From positions 73,937-137,936 of the forward strand of contig JADKBK010000019.1 of the NCBI GenBank assembly GCA_016715075.1: a stretch of 64,000 nt of DNA. The letters run 5' to 3'. Under the pieces are notes generated by a model. It was not told the origin of the DNA. It was given only the letters and a program-made list of their open reading frames with translations, and searched no databases. The DNA is from Bacteroidales bacterium. GTDB taxonomy: Bacteria; Bacteroidota; Bacteroidia; Bacteroidales; VadinHA17. The translations under genes and the position numbers were made by a program. Positions within the stretch are counted from its first letter, which is position 1; every line of letters begins with the position of its first letter. This document shows positions 35,658 through 44,456 of this stretch, piece after piece.

Positions 35658-36212
35658 ATAATGGGTATCATAAATAGTATAAACTAATATTAACGCAGGG
35701 ACAGCCGGTCGTTTGCAGGGATCTTCATTTTCGTTCAACTTTTCATTCAGTTTGTGCTTTTTCGGATGATCATTTTTGTGTCCATGATAAGCCCAAGGTT
35801 TATATTGATTTACATAGCTTTAAGTAATTACCTTTAACGAAAATTTAAATATCAGGCATATTTATCAACCGGCCCAATGTAGCTGCCGGAGCGAATAGCG
35901 TCTTGGGGGATAACATTATTTAAAATCTCAGGCAGGATGGTGTTAGGGGTTTATCACTCTTTTGATATCCCGTTTTATTATTACAACCTGCAGCAAAATG
36001 CCGGAATAAGGGCAGCTATCTTCCAGGGGAAATAATCTGATCAATCCTTCAATAAATATATTTAAAGCGGAGCTGTATTGGTTTGTCGGCTTTACCCGAA
36101 GTCGCCTGTCCAAAAAAGAAGCCCGCCTTCTTTCAGACAAATCCGGATTTCTGAGGGCTAGTATGTGTAATAAATGCCGGGGATCCGGTAATTGCTCCTG
36201 GCACTTGCTGTA
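35658..36212. other. Intergenic region, no supported gene
   Basis: A 555-base stretch with only short frames lacking family features (the longest, minus strand 35943-36140, is Arg-rich and without a plausible start context). No repeats shared with other parts of the window were noticed. Confidence 0.4.
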
Positions 36213-36731
36213 TTACTTACGTTTTTTAACCGGAAGCTGTACTACAATTGTCTCGCCAATTTTATCATGAAGCGACATCCTGTTAGGATTCCAGAAGGCT
36301 TGTATATATCCGAACCCAAACTCAAGTGCAGATGCAAAGTAGCCCAGACTTCGTTCTATGCAATGCCAAAGTCCGATATTTTTGTGGTATAAGGAAAGCA
36401 CCCTTATCCTGAGAAAATATTTCCCGATGGTTTGTCCCTTCCAGAAATAAAACGAGGCTGTAAAATAAAGGACTGGTAAAAGTCCGAAGAAAATTTTCAA
36501 AATGGCAATTAAATTTGAATGCATGTTTTCAATTTCCAGTTCAACATCGAAAATACCATGGACATTTATATTCGAGATGTTTATATTAAAAAGGCTGAAC
36601 AGAATTAATATGCATAAATAAATTATTATCAGAACGATCCAATCAATGAGGAAAGCAACAAATCTTTTCCTGATTGTAGCTAGCATAAGTTCATTGGCAT
36701 GATGAAATTCGGTCCTGGTGTTATAGTCCAT
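36213..36731 (-). CDS. RDD family membrane protein
   Basis: A 172-residue inner-membrane protein with three hydrophobic segments (about 27-48, 75-97 and a weaker one near 125). The RDD signature is RFVAFLIDWIVLIIIYLCI, with the Arg and Asp of the name, followed by GQTIGKYFLRIRVLS and the closing NPNRMSLHDKIGETIVV. RDD proteins have been linked to ion or solute transport in some bacteria, but the function here is unknown. It is monocistronic. Confidence 0.85.
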   Translation of the reverse strand: MDYNTRTEFHHANELMLATIRKRFVAFLIDWIVLIIIYLCILILFSLFNINISNINVHGIFDVELEIENMHSNLIAILKIFFGLLPVLYFTASFYFWKGQTIGKYFLRIRVLSLYHKNIGLWHCIERSLGYFASALEFGFGYIQAFWNPNRMSLHDKIGETIVVQLPVKKRK

Positions 36732-36834
36732 AATTATTGATAATTAAGGTTAGAAAAATTACCGCTAAGTGATTATATATCTACCAAATATAACCATAAT
36801 TGACTAAAGACGGAGAAGTTGCTTTATTTTTCTT

Positions 36835-37217
36835 GGGGTGAGAAGATTGCCGTTTGGCTTCGCAAGCTCAGCACAAACGGCGGACTTCCAGTGGGTGACT
36901 CAAATGAAAAGCCTTTCGTTCGCTTCGCTCACTTAAGGTCTTTGTTTTTTCAGTTGCTCCTGAAAGTAACCTTTCATCGCAATGAAAAAACAAAGCCCTT
37001 CCGCTTTCGCGGAAAGGCTTTTCATTTGTCGGGGTGAAGATGCCGTTTGGCGCAAGCTCAGCACAAACGGCGGACTTCCAGTGGGTGACTCAAATGAAAG
37101 CTTCGTTCGTCTCGCTCACTTAAGGTCTTTGTTTTTTCAGTTGCTCCTGAAAGTAACCTTTCATCGCAATGAAAAAACAAAGCCCTTCCGCTTTCGCGGA
37201 AAGGCTTTTCATTTGTC
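36835..37217. repeat. Tandem ~190-base repeat abutting tRNA-Pro, MITE-like
   Basis: Two direct copies (36835-37030 and 37031-37217) start with GGGGTGAGAAGA or GGGGTGAAGA, a copy of the tRNA-Pro 3' end, and share the sequence CAGCACAAACGGCGGACTTC and what follows. Inside each copy, CAAATGAAA(A)GC near the left pairs with GCTTTTCATTTG at the right end, and TCTTTGTTTTTTCA pairs with TGAAAAAACAAAG, so each unit can fold into a long imperfect hairpin. The tRNA itself starts where a third copy would begin. No transposase is encoded. Confidence 0.8.
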
Positions 37218-37288
37218 GGGGTGAGAAGACTCGAACTTCCGGCCCCTACGTCCCGAACGTAGTACGCTACCAACTGCGCCACACCCCG
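37216..37288 (-). tRNA. tRNA-Pro (anticodon CGG)
   Basis: Read on the minus strand it folds into a full cloverleaf: acceptor CGGGGTG/CACCCCG with discriminator A, D stem GCGC/GCGT with AGTTGGTA loop, anticodon stem CTACG/CGTAG with loop TTCGGGA (anticodon CGG), and T arm GGAAG-TTCGAGT-CTTCT. CCA is not encoded. The 3' end is repeated in the tandem element beside it, and a 5' fragment of a second copy lies upstream. Confidence 0.93.
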
Positions 37289-37307
37289 AAATATTTTAAT
37301 CTAAAAA

Positions 37308-37361
37308 GAACGTTGTACGCTACCTCCCGTCCCGATAGCTATCGGGATGCGCCACACCCCG
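37308..37361 (-). pseudogene. tRNA-Pro 5' fragment interrupted by a palindrome
   Basis: On the minus strand CGGGGTGTGGCGCA is identical to the first 14 bases of the intact tRNA-Pro. It is followed by TCCCGATAGCTATCGGGA (37330-37347) and then AGGTAGCGTACAACGTTC, which matches the tRNA from the D-loop to the anticodon. The rest of the tRNA is missing. The palindrome therefore sits inside the D-loop of a truncated tRNA copy. Confidence 0.75.
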
Positions 37362-37678
37362 ATAAATTCAAAACATTGTGAGAGAAATCTCATCCCTCTG
37401 CCTTCGCCGGTCCGCAACATCTGCTTCAATGAACCGCCGGATAAAGTGTACAAAAATAATCAATCTATCTTCATTACAAAAGAATTTTAATCAACTATCC
37501 TGTCATTACTGCATTTTTAAATCCATACTGCATAATTCGATCTTAACATTAAGCCTGAATTAGAATTATTACCGTTTGCTGATCAGGGAATTTTTAATCC
37601 GTTTCCGATAATTCCCTGCAGTTATAAAGCTGAACATTACTCTCCTGCAGATTGTTATTATGAAAAACATTATTATCT
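37362..37678. other. Intergenic region, no gene seen
   Basis: A stretch of 317 bases between the tRNA fragment and the VOC gene. Only short unsupported frames; no recognised repeat or RNA. Confidence 0.4.
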
Positions 37679-38146
37679 ATGAAAACACTGCCTATACCCC
37701 AGGGATTTAATACCCTTTCGCCATATATCACAGTGAGGGGCGCTGACAAAGCGGTCGAATTTTACAAAAAGGCCTTCGGAGCAAAAGAATCAGGAAGGAT
37801 AACAATGCCTGATGGCTCCATCGGTCATAGTGAATTGGAAATTGGTGATTCCAAAATTATGCTCGCCGAAGAAAATGAACAGTGGGGTAACCTCAGCCCT
37901 CAAAAACTGGGAGGCTCTCCTGTCTCACTCTGTATTTATGTTACAGATGTCGACGCAGTTTTTGCAAATGCAATAAAAGCGGGAGCTACAGTCCATGGTG
38001 ATATGACGCCAAAAGACCAGTTTTACGGAGACCGCAGCGGTAGTGTTATCGATCCTTTCGGCCACCAGTGGATTATCATGACCCATATTGAAGATATTTC
38101 ATACGCCGAGATGCAAAAAAGATCAGACGAAATGTTCAGTAAATAG
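37679..38146 (+). CDS. VOC family protein (PhnB/glyoxalase-like)
   Basis: A 155-residue cytoplasmic protein of the vicinal oxygen chelate superfamily. Two beta-alpha-beta-beta-beta units are visible: LSPYITVRGADKAVEFYKKA near residue 13 and LCIYVTDVDAVFANAIKAGA near 84, ending DRSGSVIDPFGHQWIIMTH, a typical metal-site strand (DPFGHxW). It is closest to the PhnB-like group, whose members are often of unknown activity. The metal and substrate cannot be stated. Monocistronic. Confidence 0.85.
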   Translation: MKTLPIPQGFNTLSPYITVRGADKAVEFYKKAFGAKESGRITMPDGSIGHSELEIGDSKIMLAEENEQWGNLSPQKLGGSPVSLCIYVTDVDAVFANAIKAGATVHGDMTPKDQFYGDRSGSVIDPFGHQWIIMTHIEDISYAEMQKRSDEMFSK

Positions 38147-38499
38147 GAGCATTCATCCATAGCTTTCTCCTCGAATAATTTTTTGATAAGGAAATTTTCA
38201 TGACCGCACCGGCTCCTGATACTCATATACCTTTAAAGAACCTTCCCTCATTTCAGAATTGTAAAAAATCCAAATTATTTTTCTCATTTTGAGAATTGAA
38301 GCCCTGAGGTCCATGTGGTTCAATCGTCACAAAACCTGTTATCTGTCTGTAAATATGGCATATAGTCACAGAATTTGTTTTATCTGTACATTTAATGTAT
38401 TTCTGGCACATACTTTGTTTTCCTGATGCTATAGGTAATAGAATCACCGATTCATTACTCTCACAAAATGAATAAGAATAATTTGCTAAGATTTACGAT
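38147..38499. other. Intergenic region, no gene seen
   Basis: About 350 AT-rich bases without a supported frame, repeat or RNA gene. Confidence 0.4.
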
Positions 38500-38681
38500 A
38501 TGAGAATAGATGCAGCAGGATACTGGAAAGATAAAAAGAGAAACTTCTGAAACGATATAAGAATTTGTCTGAGAAAGATTTGCGTTTTGACCTTGGTAAT
38601 GAGAGGGAGATGCTTGCAATACTTTCTGATAAACTTGGTAAAACTGACCAGGAGTTACTTACTATAATTGTTACAATATAA
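38500..38681 (+). pseudogene. Frameshifted CsbD-like small protein
   Basis: ATG 38500 encodes MRIDAAGYWKDKKRNF and a stop; one base back in register the frame continues LLKRYKNLSEKDL, then DLGNEREMLAILSDKLGK and ELLTIIVTI with stop at 38679-38681. Joined, this is a ~60-residue paralogue of the protein at 31169-31351 with an identical C-terminus. One missing base in the AAAAA run near 38530 explains the break. A GGCTGTT/AACAGCC hairpin follows at 38688-38715. Confidence 0.65.
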
Positions 38682-39043
38682 TTTTAAGGCTGTTGTCTGA
38701 TCACTTCAGAACAGCCTGCAGTGCGCATAAACATAGCTGTTACACCCATGCTTTTACTGGTAAGGTAAATCAAAATCTTCTGCCTTCACCAGATATGCTG
38801 TCAACCCGGATTGTAACTCAATGCTTTTCTGAAATCTACCTGAATAATAATCCCAATCCCGTTCCGATTTCTTTTTCAATACCGTCTGCAGAGAATGCCT
38901 GTGATTTCCGGTTAGTTGCCTGCTGCACTGCAGAAGTCTGAAAAGCAGAGAGAAAACAGCTGCCCGGACTTTGTCCTGTTTGATACCTGCTCAAAAAGAT
39001 ATATTTTTGCTGCCTCTGAAATATATATTAACAGACACCAGGA
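38682..39043. other. Intergenic region with one hairpin
   Basis: After the hairpin GGCTGTT (38688) / AACAGCC (38715) no supported gene is found up to the MMPL transporter. A plus-strand frame from TTG 38693 is Cys- and Ser-rich without family features and is not called. Confidence 0.4.
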
Positions 39044-40522
39044 ATGGAGACATTGTTCAGATCAGTATTAAAGCTAAGATGGGTCATTATATTTATCGTA
39101 CTGGCTTCAACTCTCTTTTTAGGCTTGCAGATCCCGAAGATCAGGATTAATTCGGACGTGATCAGTTCATTACCTGATGATGATCCGGATGCGCTGCTTC
39201 TGAAAAAGATCGGGGCAAAATTCGGAGGTAACAAAACCGGTATGATCATTCTGGAAACAGAAAATGTATTCACTACCGAAGTTCTCAGACATGTCAAACA
39301 GGTTACCGATACTTTGAAGGAGGTTGAAGGCATCTCATCGGTGACGAGCCTTACAAGCATCATGCACGTCAATGAGGGAGAGGACGGGATGGAGATCGGT
39401 CAGCTTGTAGATGAGAATGACCTGCCCGATTCCCCTGAAGAGCTTGCCAGCCTGAAAGAGAAGGTGTTCAAGGGCACAAACTACAAGGGGACCATTGTAT
39501 CGGAGGATGGGACCTCTACGATAATCATATTTTCCCTTGCCGATGATGCTGACATCCACGCACTGGCAAACACAGTGAAAGAGAAAACCGAAGCGCTGAG
39601 GCTCCCGGAAAAGGTATATTATGCCGGATCTCCAATGATGATCACCTCCATTTCCCACCTTATCTCCTCAGATCTTACCAGGCTTCTTCCGATAGCTTTC
39701 ATCCTTATAGTAGTTGTACTCTTTTTTGGTTTCAGAACGGTCAGGGGAGTTGTGGTACCTCTGATTGTTGCCATTCTGTCTATAATTTGGGTGATCGGGA
39801 TAATGTCTCTGACCGGATCGGAGTTGAGCATGGTAACAAACAACATTCCGATCGTTCTTCTGGCAGTAGGAACCGCTTATGCGATACATGTGCTCAACCG
39901 TATCGACCAGGTGAAGGGTGACCTTAATCAGGCTGTAATGACTGCGATGACATATGTTTTTATCCCGGTAATACTGGCAGCCCTGACGACTATTACTGGT
40001 TTTATTTCATTCATATTCGGTTCATACCTTACCATGATAAGGGATTTTGGAATCTTTACAGCCCTGGGAACATTTATTGCTCTTCTCCTTTCACTTTTCT
40101 TTGTGCCGGCTATGATTGCTGCTTTTGGCTGGAAAAACAGGAAAGAGCCTGCAAAAAAGAGGGAGAGCGGCAAATCTTTTTTTGCCGAACATTTCCAGAT
40201 CCCTTTACAGAGAATGGTGTTTAACCATACAAAAGGAATTCTTGCAGGATGGATAATTGTAACTATAATCAGTATCGGCGGTATGTTCCTTATAAAAAGA
40301 AACGTTGATGTAAGGAACTATTTCAGAAAAGGAGATCCTACAAGGATAGCTGAAGATATTATGACCCGGGAGTTCGGAGGGACCAAGCCTGTTTTCGTAT
40401 ATTTTAAAGGTGATGTCCAGAGTCCTGAGTTACTCAATACAATGCTCAGAACAGAGGAATATATGAAAAAAATCCGGGTATCGTATCTACACAGTCTGTT
40501 GCCGATCTTATTGTTGAAATAA
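39044..40522 (+). CDS. RND/MMPL-family exporter, N-terminal part (frameshifted)
   Basis: An inner-membrane transporter of the RND superfamily, MMPL/HAE3-type (lipid, hopanoid or sterol-like export). Visible in order: TM1 (LRWVIIFIVLASTLFLGLQIP), a periplasmic domain beginning DVISSLPDDDPDALLLKKI, then TM2-TM6 with LTRLLPIAFILIVVVLFFGF, the AVGTAYAIHVLNRI segment (RND motif region) and ITGFISFIFGSYLTMIRDFG, and the start of the second half (KGILAGWIIVTIISIGGMFLI). At about 40467 the frame breaks in an A7 run: the correct continuation is NPGIVSTQSVADLIVEINAA in the other frame. It is followed by a LolA-like gene, a frequent pairing. Confidence 0.85.
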   Translation: METLFRSVLKLRWVIIFIVLASTLFLGLQIPKIRINSDVISSLPDDDPDALLLKKIGAKFGGNKTGMIILETENVFTTEVLRHVKQVTDTLKEVEGISSVTSLTSIMHVNEGEDGMEIGQLVDENDLPDSPEELASLKEKVFKGTNYKGTIVSEDGTSTIIIFSLADDADIHALANTVKEKTEALRLPEKVYYAGSPMMITSISHLISSDLTRLLPIAFILIVVVLFFGFRTVRGVVVPLIVAILSIIWVIGIMSLTGSELSMVTNNIPIVLLAVGTAYAIHVLNRIDQVKGDLNQAVMTAMTYVFIPVILAALTTITGFISFIFGSYLTMIRDFGIFTALGTFIALLLSLFFVPAMIAAFGWKNRKEPAKKRESGKSFFAEHFQIPLQRMVFNHTKGILAGWIIVTIISIGGMFLIKRNVDVRNYFRKGDPTRIAEDIMTREFGGTKPVFVYFKGDVQSPELLNTMLRTEEYMKKIRVSYLHSLLPILLLK

Positions 40523-41300
40523 ATGCAGCCTTTGGAGAGGGAAGAAAGATCCCTGATGACAAGGATAAGATCGGGCAGCTCTGGTTTATGCTCGATGGTA
40601 ATGAGAACATGCAGAAGTTCGTATCGGAAGATCTTGACGAGGCTATTATCATCTCAATGTTTACTTCACCCGAGAACAAGGAGAGGAAAGAGCTGGAAAG
40701 TTACATGACCAGCTTCATAAGGGATAATTCAACGGCGGATTGCACCATTGAGGTCACCGGGATGCCCTTTATCGAAACATCAATGGACCAAAGCCTTATC
40801 TACAGTCAGATGGCAAGCCTTGTAATTGCCATTCTGGTTGTTATTATAATTGTAAGTGCGATTTTGAGATCATTTACTTCCGGCCTCTTTGCAGCAATTC
40901 CTATTATCTCAACAATAATTGTTCTCTTCGGAATCATGGGATTTACAGGAATCCCTCTTAATATTGCCACGGTGCTGGTTGCCAGTATAGCAATGGGTAC
41001 CGGGATCGATTATTCAATACATGTGATCACCCATTTCAACAGCTCCCTCAAGGATGGGGCTACTATCACCAGGGCGCTGGAGGAGACTATCGGTATAAGC
41101 GGGAAAGCAATTATAATTAACGTCATTTCAGTATCTGCCGGATTTCTTGTCCTTCTTTTTCTGAAATGGTCCCCCTACAGTATTTTGGATTACTGATATT
41201 TCTCAGTATGTTCGGATCAGGTCTCAGTGCCTTAACTCTCCTGCCGGTGATACTTATTCTCTCGCACAGGAGAAAACAATCAATTCCTGACAAATTATAA
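40467..41300 (+). pseudogene. RND/MMPL exporter, C-terminal part with a second frameshift
   Basis: Continuation of the exporter in a second frame (intact from about 40469 to 41196; the internal ATG at 40588 is not the true start): periplasmic loop, then SLVIAILVVIIIVSAILRSF, TSGLFAAIPIISTIIVLFGI, VASIAMGTGIDYSIHVITHF and NVISVSAGFLVLLFLKW. A C5 run at about 41171 breaks the frame again; in the next frame PLQYFGLLIFLSMFGSGLSA and LTLLPVILILSHRRK reach a stop at 41300. Restoring one base at each homopolymer gives a single protein of about 752 residues, normal for the family. Confidence 0.82.
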
Positions 41301-41361
41301 TACATCATAGAAATAGCTACATATTGCTGATATTTATATTATTAATAGAAAGAAACAAGTG

Positions 41362-42120
41362 ATGAGAATCCTGAGATATACAAGCTTTTTGCTGATTTTG
41401 TTAACCGTAGCTGCTGTGCCTGATGCAATGCCACAGGATGCAGGAGCAATTCTTGAGGGTATGGACAAGATCATTTTTTCTCCGAAGGACAGGGAGGGTA
41501 AGATCACCATAATCCTGACAGATAAAGCGGGGAAAGAAAAAATACGGGAAGCCACGATGCTTCAGAAAGGACCGGCAAAAAAGCTCTACAGATACACCAA
41601 ACCGGAATCCCAGGCAGGGATCGCAACCCTTTCTTTGCCAAATGACGTGATGTGGTTGTATATGCCTGCATTCGCAAAACCAAAAAAAATATCAATGCTT
41701 GCTGAAAGCCAGACATTTAATAATACCGATTTTTTGCTTGAGGATATGGCTACAATCCCTTATGCCGACAGGTATATTCCTGAATTACTTCAATCTGACG
41801 AAGATGCCTATTTGTTAAACCTTGTACCCAAGTCAGAAAAATCAAATTACTCAAAGATTGTAGTTAAGGTCAGCAAATTATATGGATATGCCGTAACTAT
41901 GGATTACTATGACCGGAAAGGTAAAAAATTCAAGGAGCAGACTTACAGGTACGAAAAGATCGGACAGTACTGGAATGCGTCGGAAATAGTTATGAAGGAT
42001 CTGGAGAAGAACCATAGCACCAAAATACTGCTGTCTGACGTAAAGTTTGACCAGGGACTGCCGGATGAGCTTTTCCTTGTAGAAAGGATGAAACTGCCGG
42101 AAGCTAAAAAACAAAATTGA
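41362..42120 (+). CDS. Outer-membrane lipoprotein-sorting (LolA-like) protein
   Basis: A 252-residue periplasmic protein with a signal peptide (MRILRYTSFLLILLTVAAVP). The frame starts at GTG 41359, directly followed by ATG 41362, which is taken as the start. The fold matches the LolA/LolB-like group found beside MMPL exporters: ITIILTDKAGKEKIREA, YRYTKPESQAGIATLS, MWLYMPAFAKPKKIS and the closing FDQGLPDELFLVERM. It probably hands a lipid-like substrate from the exporter to the outer membrane. It lies 61 bases after the exporter. Confidence 0.8.
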   Translation: MRILRYTSFLLILLTVAAVPDAMPQDAGAILEGMDKIIFSPKDREGKITIILTDKAGKEKIREATMLQKGPAKKLYRYTKPESQAGIATLSLPNDVMWLYMPAFAKPKKISMLAESQTFNNTDFLLEDMATIPYADRYIPELLQSDEDAYLLNLVPKSEKSNYSKIVVKVSKLYGYAVTMDYYDRKGKKFKEQTYRYEKIGQYWNASEIVMKDLEKNHSTKILLSDVKFDQGLPDELFLVERMKLPEAKKQN

Positions 42121-42150
42121 TTTTTCTTCAGCTCATCAGCCCTGACAAAA

Positions 42151-42190
42151 AAAAAAGCGAATTCCCGCTTTTGTGAGAATTCGCTTTAAA
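42151..42190. terminator. Bidirectional terminator between convergent genes
   Basis: AAAGCGAATTC (42154-42164) pairs with GAATTCGCTTT (42177-42187), with an A run on the left and T/A bases on the right. It serves the LolA-like gene on the plus strand and the repeat protein gene on the minus strand. Confidence 0.8.
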
Positions 42191-42203
42191 GAACTTATTA
42201 TTT

Positions 42204-43670
42204 CTATCTGCGCTTATTATTTGTCGATTCACCCGATTTCTTTTTTTCACTGCTGTTTGCAGACTTTACCGACTGACTTTGTCCACTGCTCCTGCGTCCC
42301 GAAAAGCTTTCTCCCTTTGAAACAGGTTTTGCAGATGACGACCTGGCTGATGAGGTATGCTGAGCCGGTTGTGCATGCGTTGCCTGTCTGTTGCCCGCTG
42401 TTGTGGAAGACCTCCGTTCCGGAGATGAATTGTAAGCTGTTACCTGGCGTTTGGATGATCCCGCATTTACATTACCGGATGAGTTTCTATCAGAACCTGA
42501 ATTATGTGTCGTTCCTTTGGGTGCAATTGACCTGGTATCAGAAGTTGCAGAAGAACGTCTTTCATTACCTGAATTATGAGTCGACACCTTAGGTGCAGTT
42601 GTCCTGGTACTATAATTGTCAGAAGACCTTCTTTCTGAACCTGAATTATGAGTTGTTCCCTGTGGTGCGGATGATCTGTTATATGCGTTTTCACCTGTTC
42701 TTCTCTCAGAACCTGAATTATTTCTGGATACCTGATGCGATGCAGATCCTGAAGAGGTTACATTAGTCCTCCTGTTTGAGTTATAGTTGTTTCCGGATCC
42801 CTGGGCTGACCGCCTGTTATTATTATCCTGATTTGTCCTCGAGTAAAGGGCTTCTCCATCTCTCCTCTGATCAGGATGCGAATAAGTGTTCTTATAGTGA
42901 CCGGATTCTATCCTGTGGCTGACATAAGGAGAATGGGAATGTCTGTGGCTGTAATAAAAGTCGTGATAGTGGTTATAACGTATAGTGTTACAGCGATGGT
43001 AATAACTGTAATAATTGTTATACCAGTTGTAATGATATCCGTAATAGAAATGCCAGGAGAACGGCTGCCATGGATGCCAGTATGATGGCCAGTAATCCCA
43101 TGTCCATGCAGAGTGCCATACTACATAGTTAGGCATATACATAAACCTTATTACAGGCCATGTTGCTATCTCATAGCTCGTTGTTCTGACTGCAGTGACG
43201 TTCCCTGTATAGCCGGGGTTGGGTGTTGTTCCGGCGTACTGCTCGTCAAAAATCGGCTCAATAATATAATTCCTTCCGTACAGAGCCTCATCGCCTATCA
43301 GCTGGATCTGGACCTGATTGTTGGAAAAACGCTGAACGGTAAAAACAGCGACGTCCTGGGTTTCCCTTTTGTTGATTGCGACCTGCAGTACAATGTTGTG
43401 AACATCCCTGTCGACATAATCCACGACCCTGATGTAATCAATAAAATTATCGCCATTCAGGTCGAGATTGTTTATTCTGAAATTCTGATCATTCAGATCC
43501 CTTTCGAAGCCTTCGAGAGTCTCTGATCCCTGGAATAACTTCATTACTGCATATAGATTAAGATTGTCCCCCGGCAGACCGAGGTATTCCTCCTGCTGTG
43601 CCTGCGCCGTTAATGTGGTACAGGTTGCGAACATGGTCAGGAGAATTGCGGTGGTTAAGAACTTTTTCAT
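42204..43670 (-). CDS. Secreted protein with EF-hand-like loop, His/Tyr-rich region and Ser/Asn-rich tandem repeats
   Basis: Start ATG 43670 (MKKFLTTAILLTMFATCTTL) gives a signal peptide and a 488-residue secreted protein; an in-frame ATG at 43703 is less likely. After the signal comes a compact domain with LDLNGDNFIDYIRVVDYV (DxNxDxxxD, a possible calcium loop, near residue 65). Next is a segment of about 90 residues very rich in Trp, Tyr and His. From about residue 300 there are four to five 24-residue repeats of the form THNSGSERRSS...TRxxAPKG, and then a Ser/Lys-rich tail. No enzyme motif is seen. Surface adhesion, metal binding or matrix function is possible. I do not recognise a named family. 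Confidence 0.75.
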   Translation of the reverse strand: MKKFLTTAILLTMFATCTTLTAQAQQEEYLGLPGDNLNLYAVMKLFQGSETLEGFERDLNDQNFRINNLDLNGDNFIDYIRVVDYVDRDVHNIVLQVAINKRETQDVAVFTVQRFSNNQVQIQLIGDEALYGRNYIIEPIFDEQYAGTTPNPGYTGNVTAVRTTSYEIATWPVIRFMYMPNYVVWHSAWTWDYWPSYWHPWQPFSWHFYYGYHYNWYNNYYSYYHRCNTIRYNHYHDFYYSHRHSHSPYVSHRIESGHYKNTYSHPDQRRDGEALYSRTNQDNNNRRSAQGSGNNYNSNRRTNVTSSGSASHQVSRNNSGSERRTGENAYNRSSAPQGTTHNSGSERRSSDNYSTRTTAPKVSTHNSGNERRSSATSDTRSIAPKGTTHNSGSDRNSSGNVNAGSSKRQVTAYNSSPERRSSTTAGNRQATHAQPAQHTSSARSSSAKPVSKGESFSGRRSSGQSQSVKSANSSEKKKSGESTNNKRR

Positions 43671-43866
43671 GACATTTGGTTTTAATATAACGCGTCTGAA
43701 CAATCTATCAAATGCAAATCCCGTACCGAGATTTTAAGATTTTCTTAACACTAGACAGATCCGGTCTGAAAAAAGCCTGCAACAATCTCATTAATATTAT
43801 CTTCATATTCTTTATGGATAGTTAAACATTTTTCATAATTTTAATTTTATCCTTGTAAAAGGTTAA

Positions 43867-44307
43867 ATGCAAATGGAAATAAGAAAGATCACCAGATTCA
43901 GTGAAAGAACATTTGAGGCAGCTTCCCGGTTATTGCCCCAGCTTTCACCCGAGGCAGAAGTATTGACCAGAGAGTATTTTAAAAATATTCTGGGATGTAA
44001 AAGTGTCCATTTCTTCGTTGCCAGGCTTGATGACAGGCAGATCGTCGGGATGCTTAGTCTTGGTAGTTATAAAACACCAACAGGTATCAAAGTCTGGATA
44101 GAAGATGTCGTGGTTGATAAATCGCAAAGAGGTAAAGGGATTGGTAAGGAGCTAATGCTTTTTGCAATTGACTATTCTAAATCACTTGGCGCAAAGGATG
44201 TTAAGCTTACTTCACGGCCTGCAAGGGTTGAGGCGAATGAATTATACAGAAAGCTGGGATTTAAACAATATGAGACTAATTTTTACAGATATTTCCTTAA
44301 TGACTGA
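43867..44307 (+). CDS. GNAT family N-acetyltransferase
   Basis: A 146-residue acetyl-CoA-dependent acetyltransferase. The acetyl-CoA-binding motif A is VWIEDVVVDKSQRGKGIGKE (R/Q-x-x-G-x-G/A as QRGKGIG) near residue 78, followed by ELMLFAIDYSKSLGAKDVKL and motif B ARVEANELYRKLGFKQYETN near 118. Length and order are typical for single-domain GNATs. The substrate cannot be told. A second in-frame ATG two codons later is possible. Confidence 0.88.
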   Translation: MQMEIRKITRFSERTFEAASRLLPQLSPEAEVLTREYFKNILGCKSVHFFVARLDDRQIVGMLSLGSYKTPTGIKVWIEDVVVDKSQRGKGIGKELMLFAIDYSKSLGAKDVKLTSRPARVEANELYRKLGFKQYETNFYRYFLND

Positions 44308-44456
44308 CACACATGCCTGCCGTGATCGAAGCTGCAGGGGATAATTTAAAAGCGCTTAAACCTGCAGGTAAGCCACAAAGGATCACAAAGGTGAAAGCGG
44401 CGTCAAATAATTTTTATATCTTTTGCCTGTTGAATTATAAGTAACAATCATCCATT

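Noticed and set aside
35943..36140. 65-residue minus-strand ORF between fic and the RDD gene
   Set aside because: Arg-rich without conserved pattern; no promoter or neighbour supports it.
36982..37282. Short ORFs in the repeats next to tRNA-Pro (both strands)
   Set aside because: They arise from the duplicated MITE-like sequence and overlap the tRNA; the repeated peptide copies are only a consequence of the DNA repeat.
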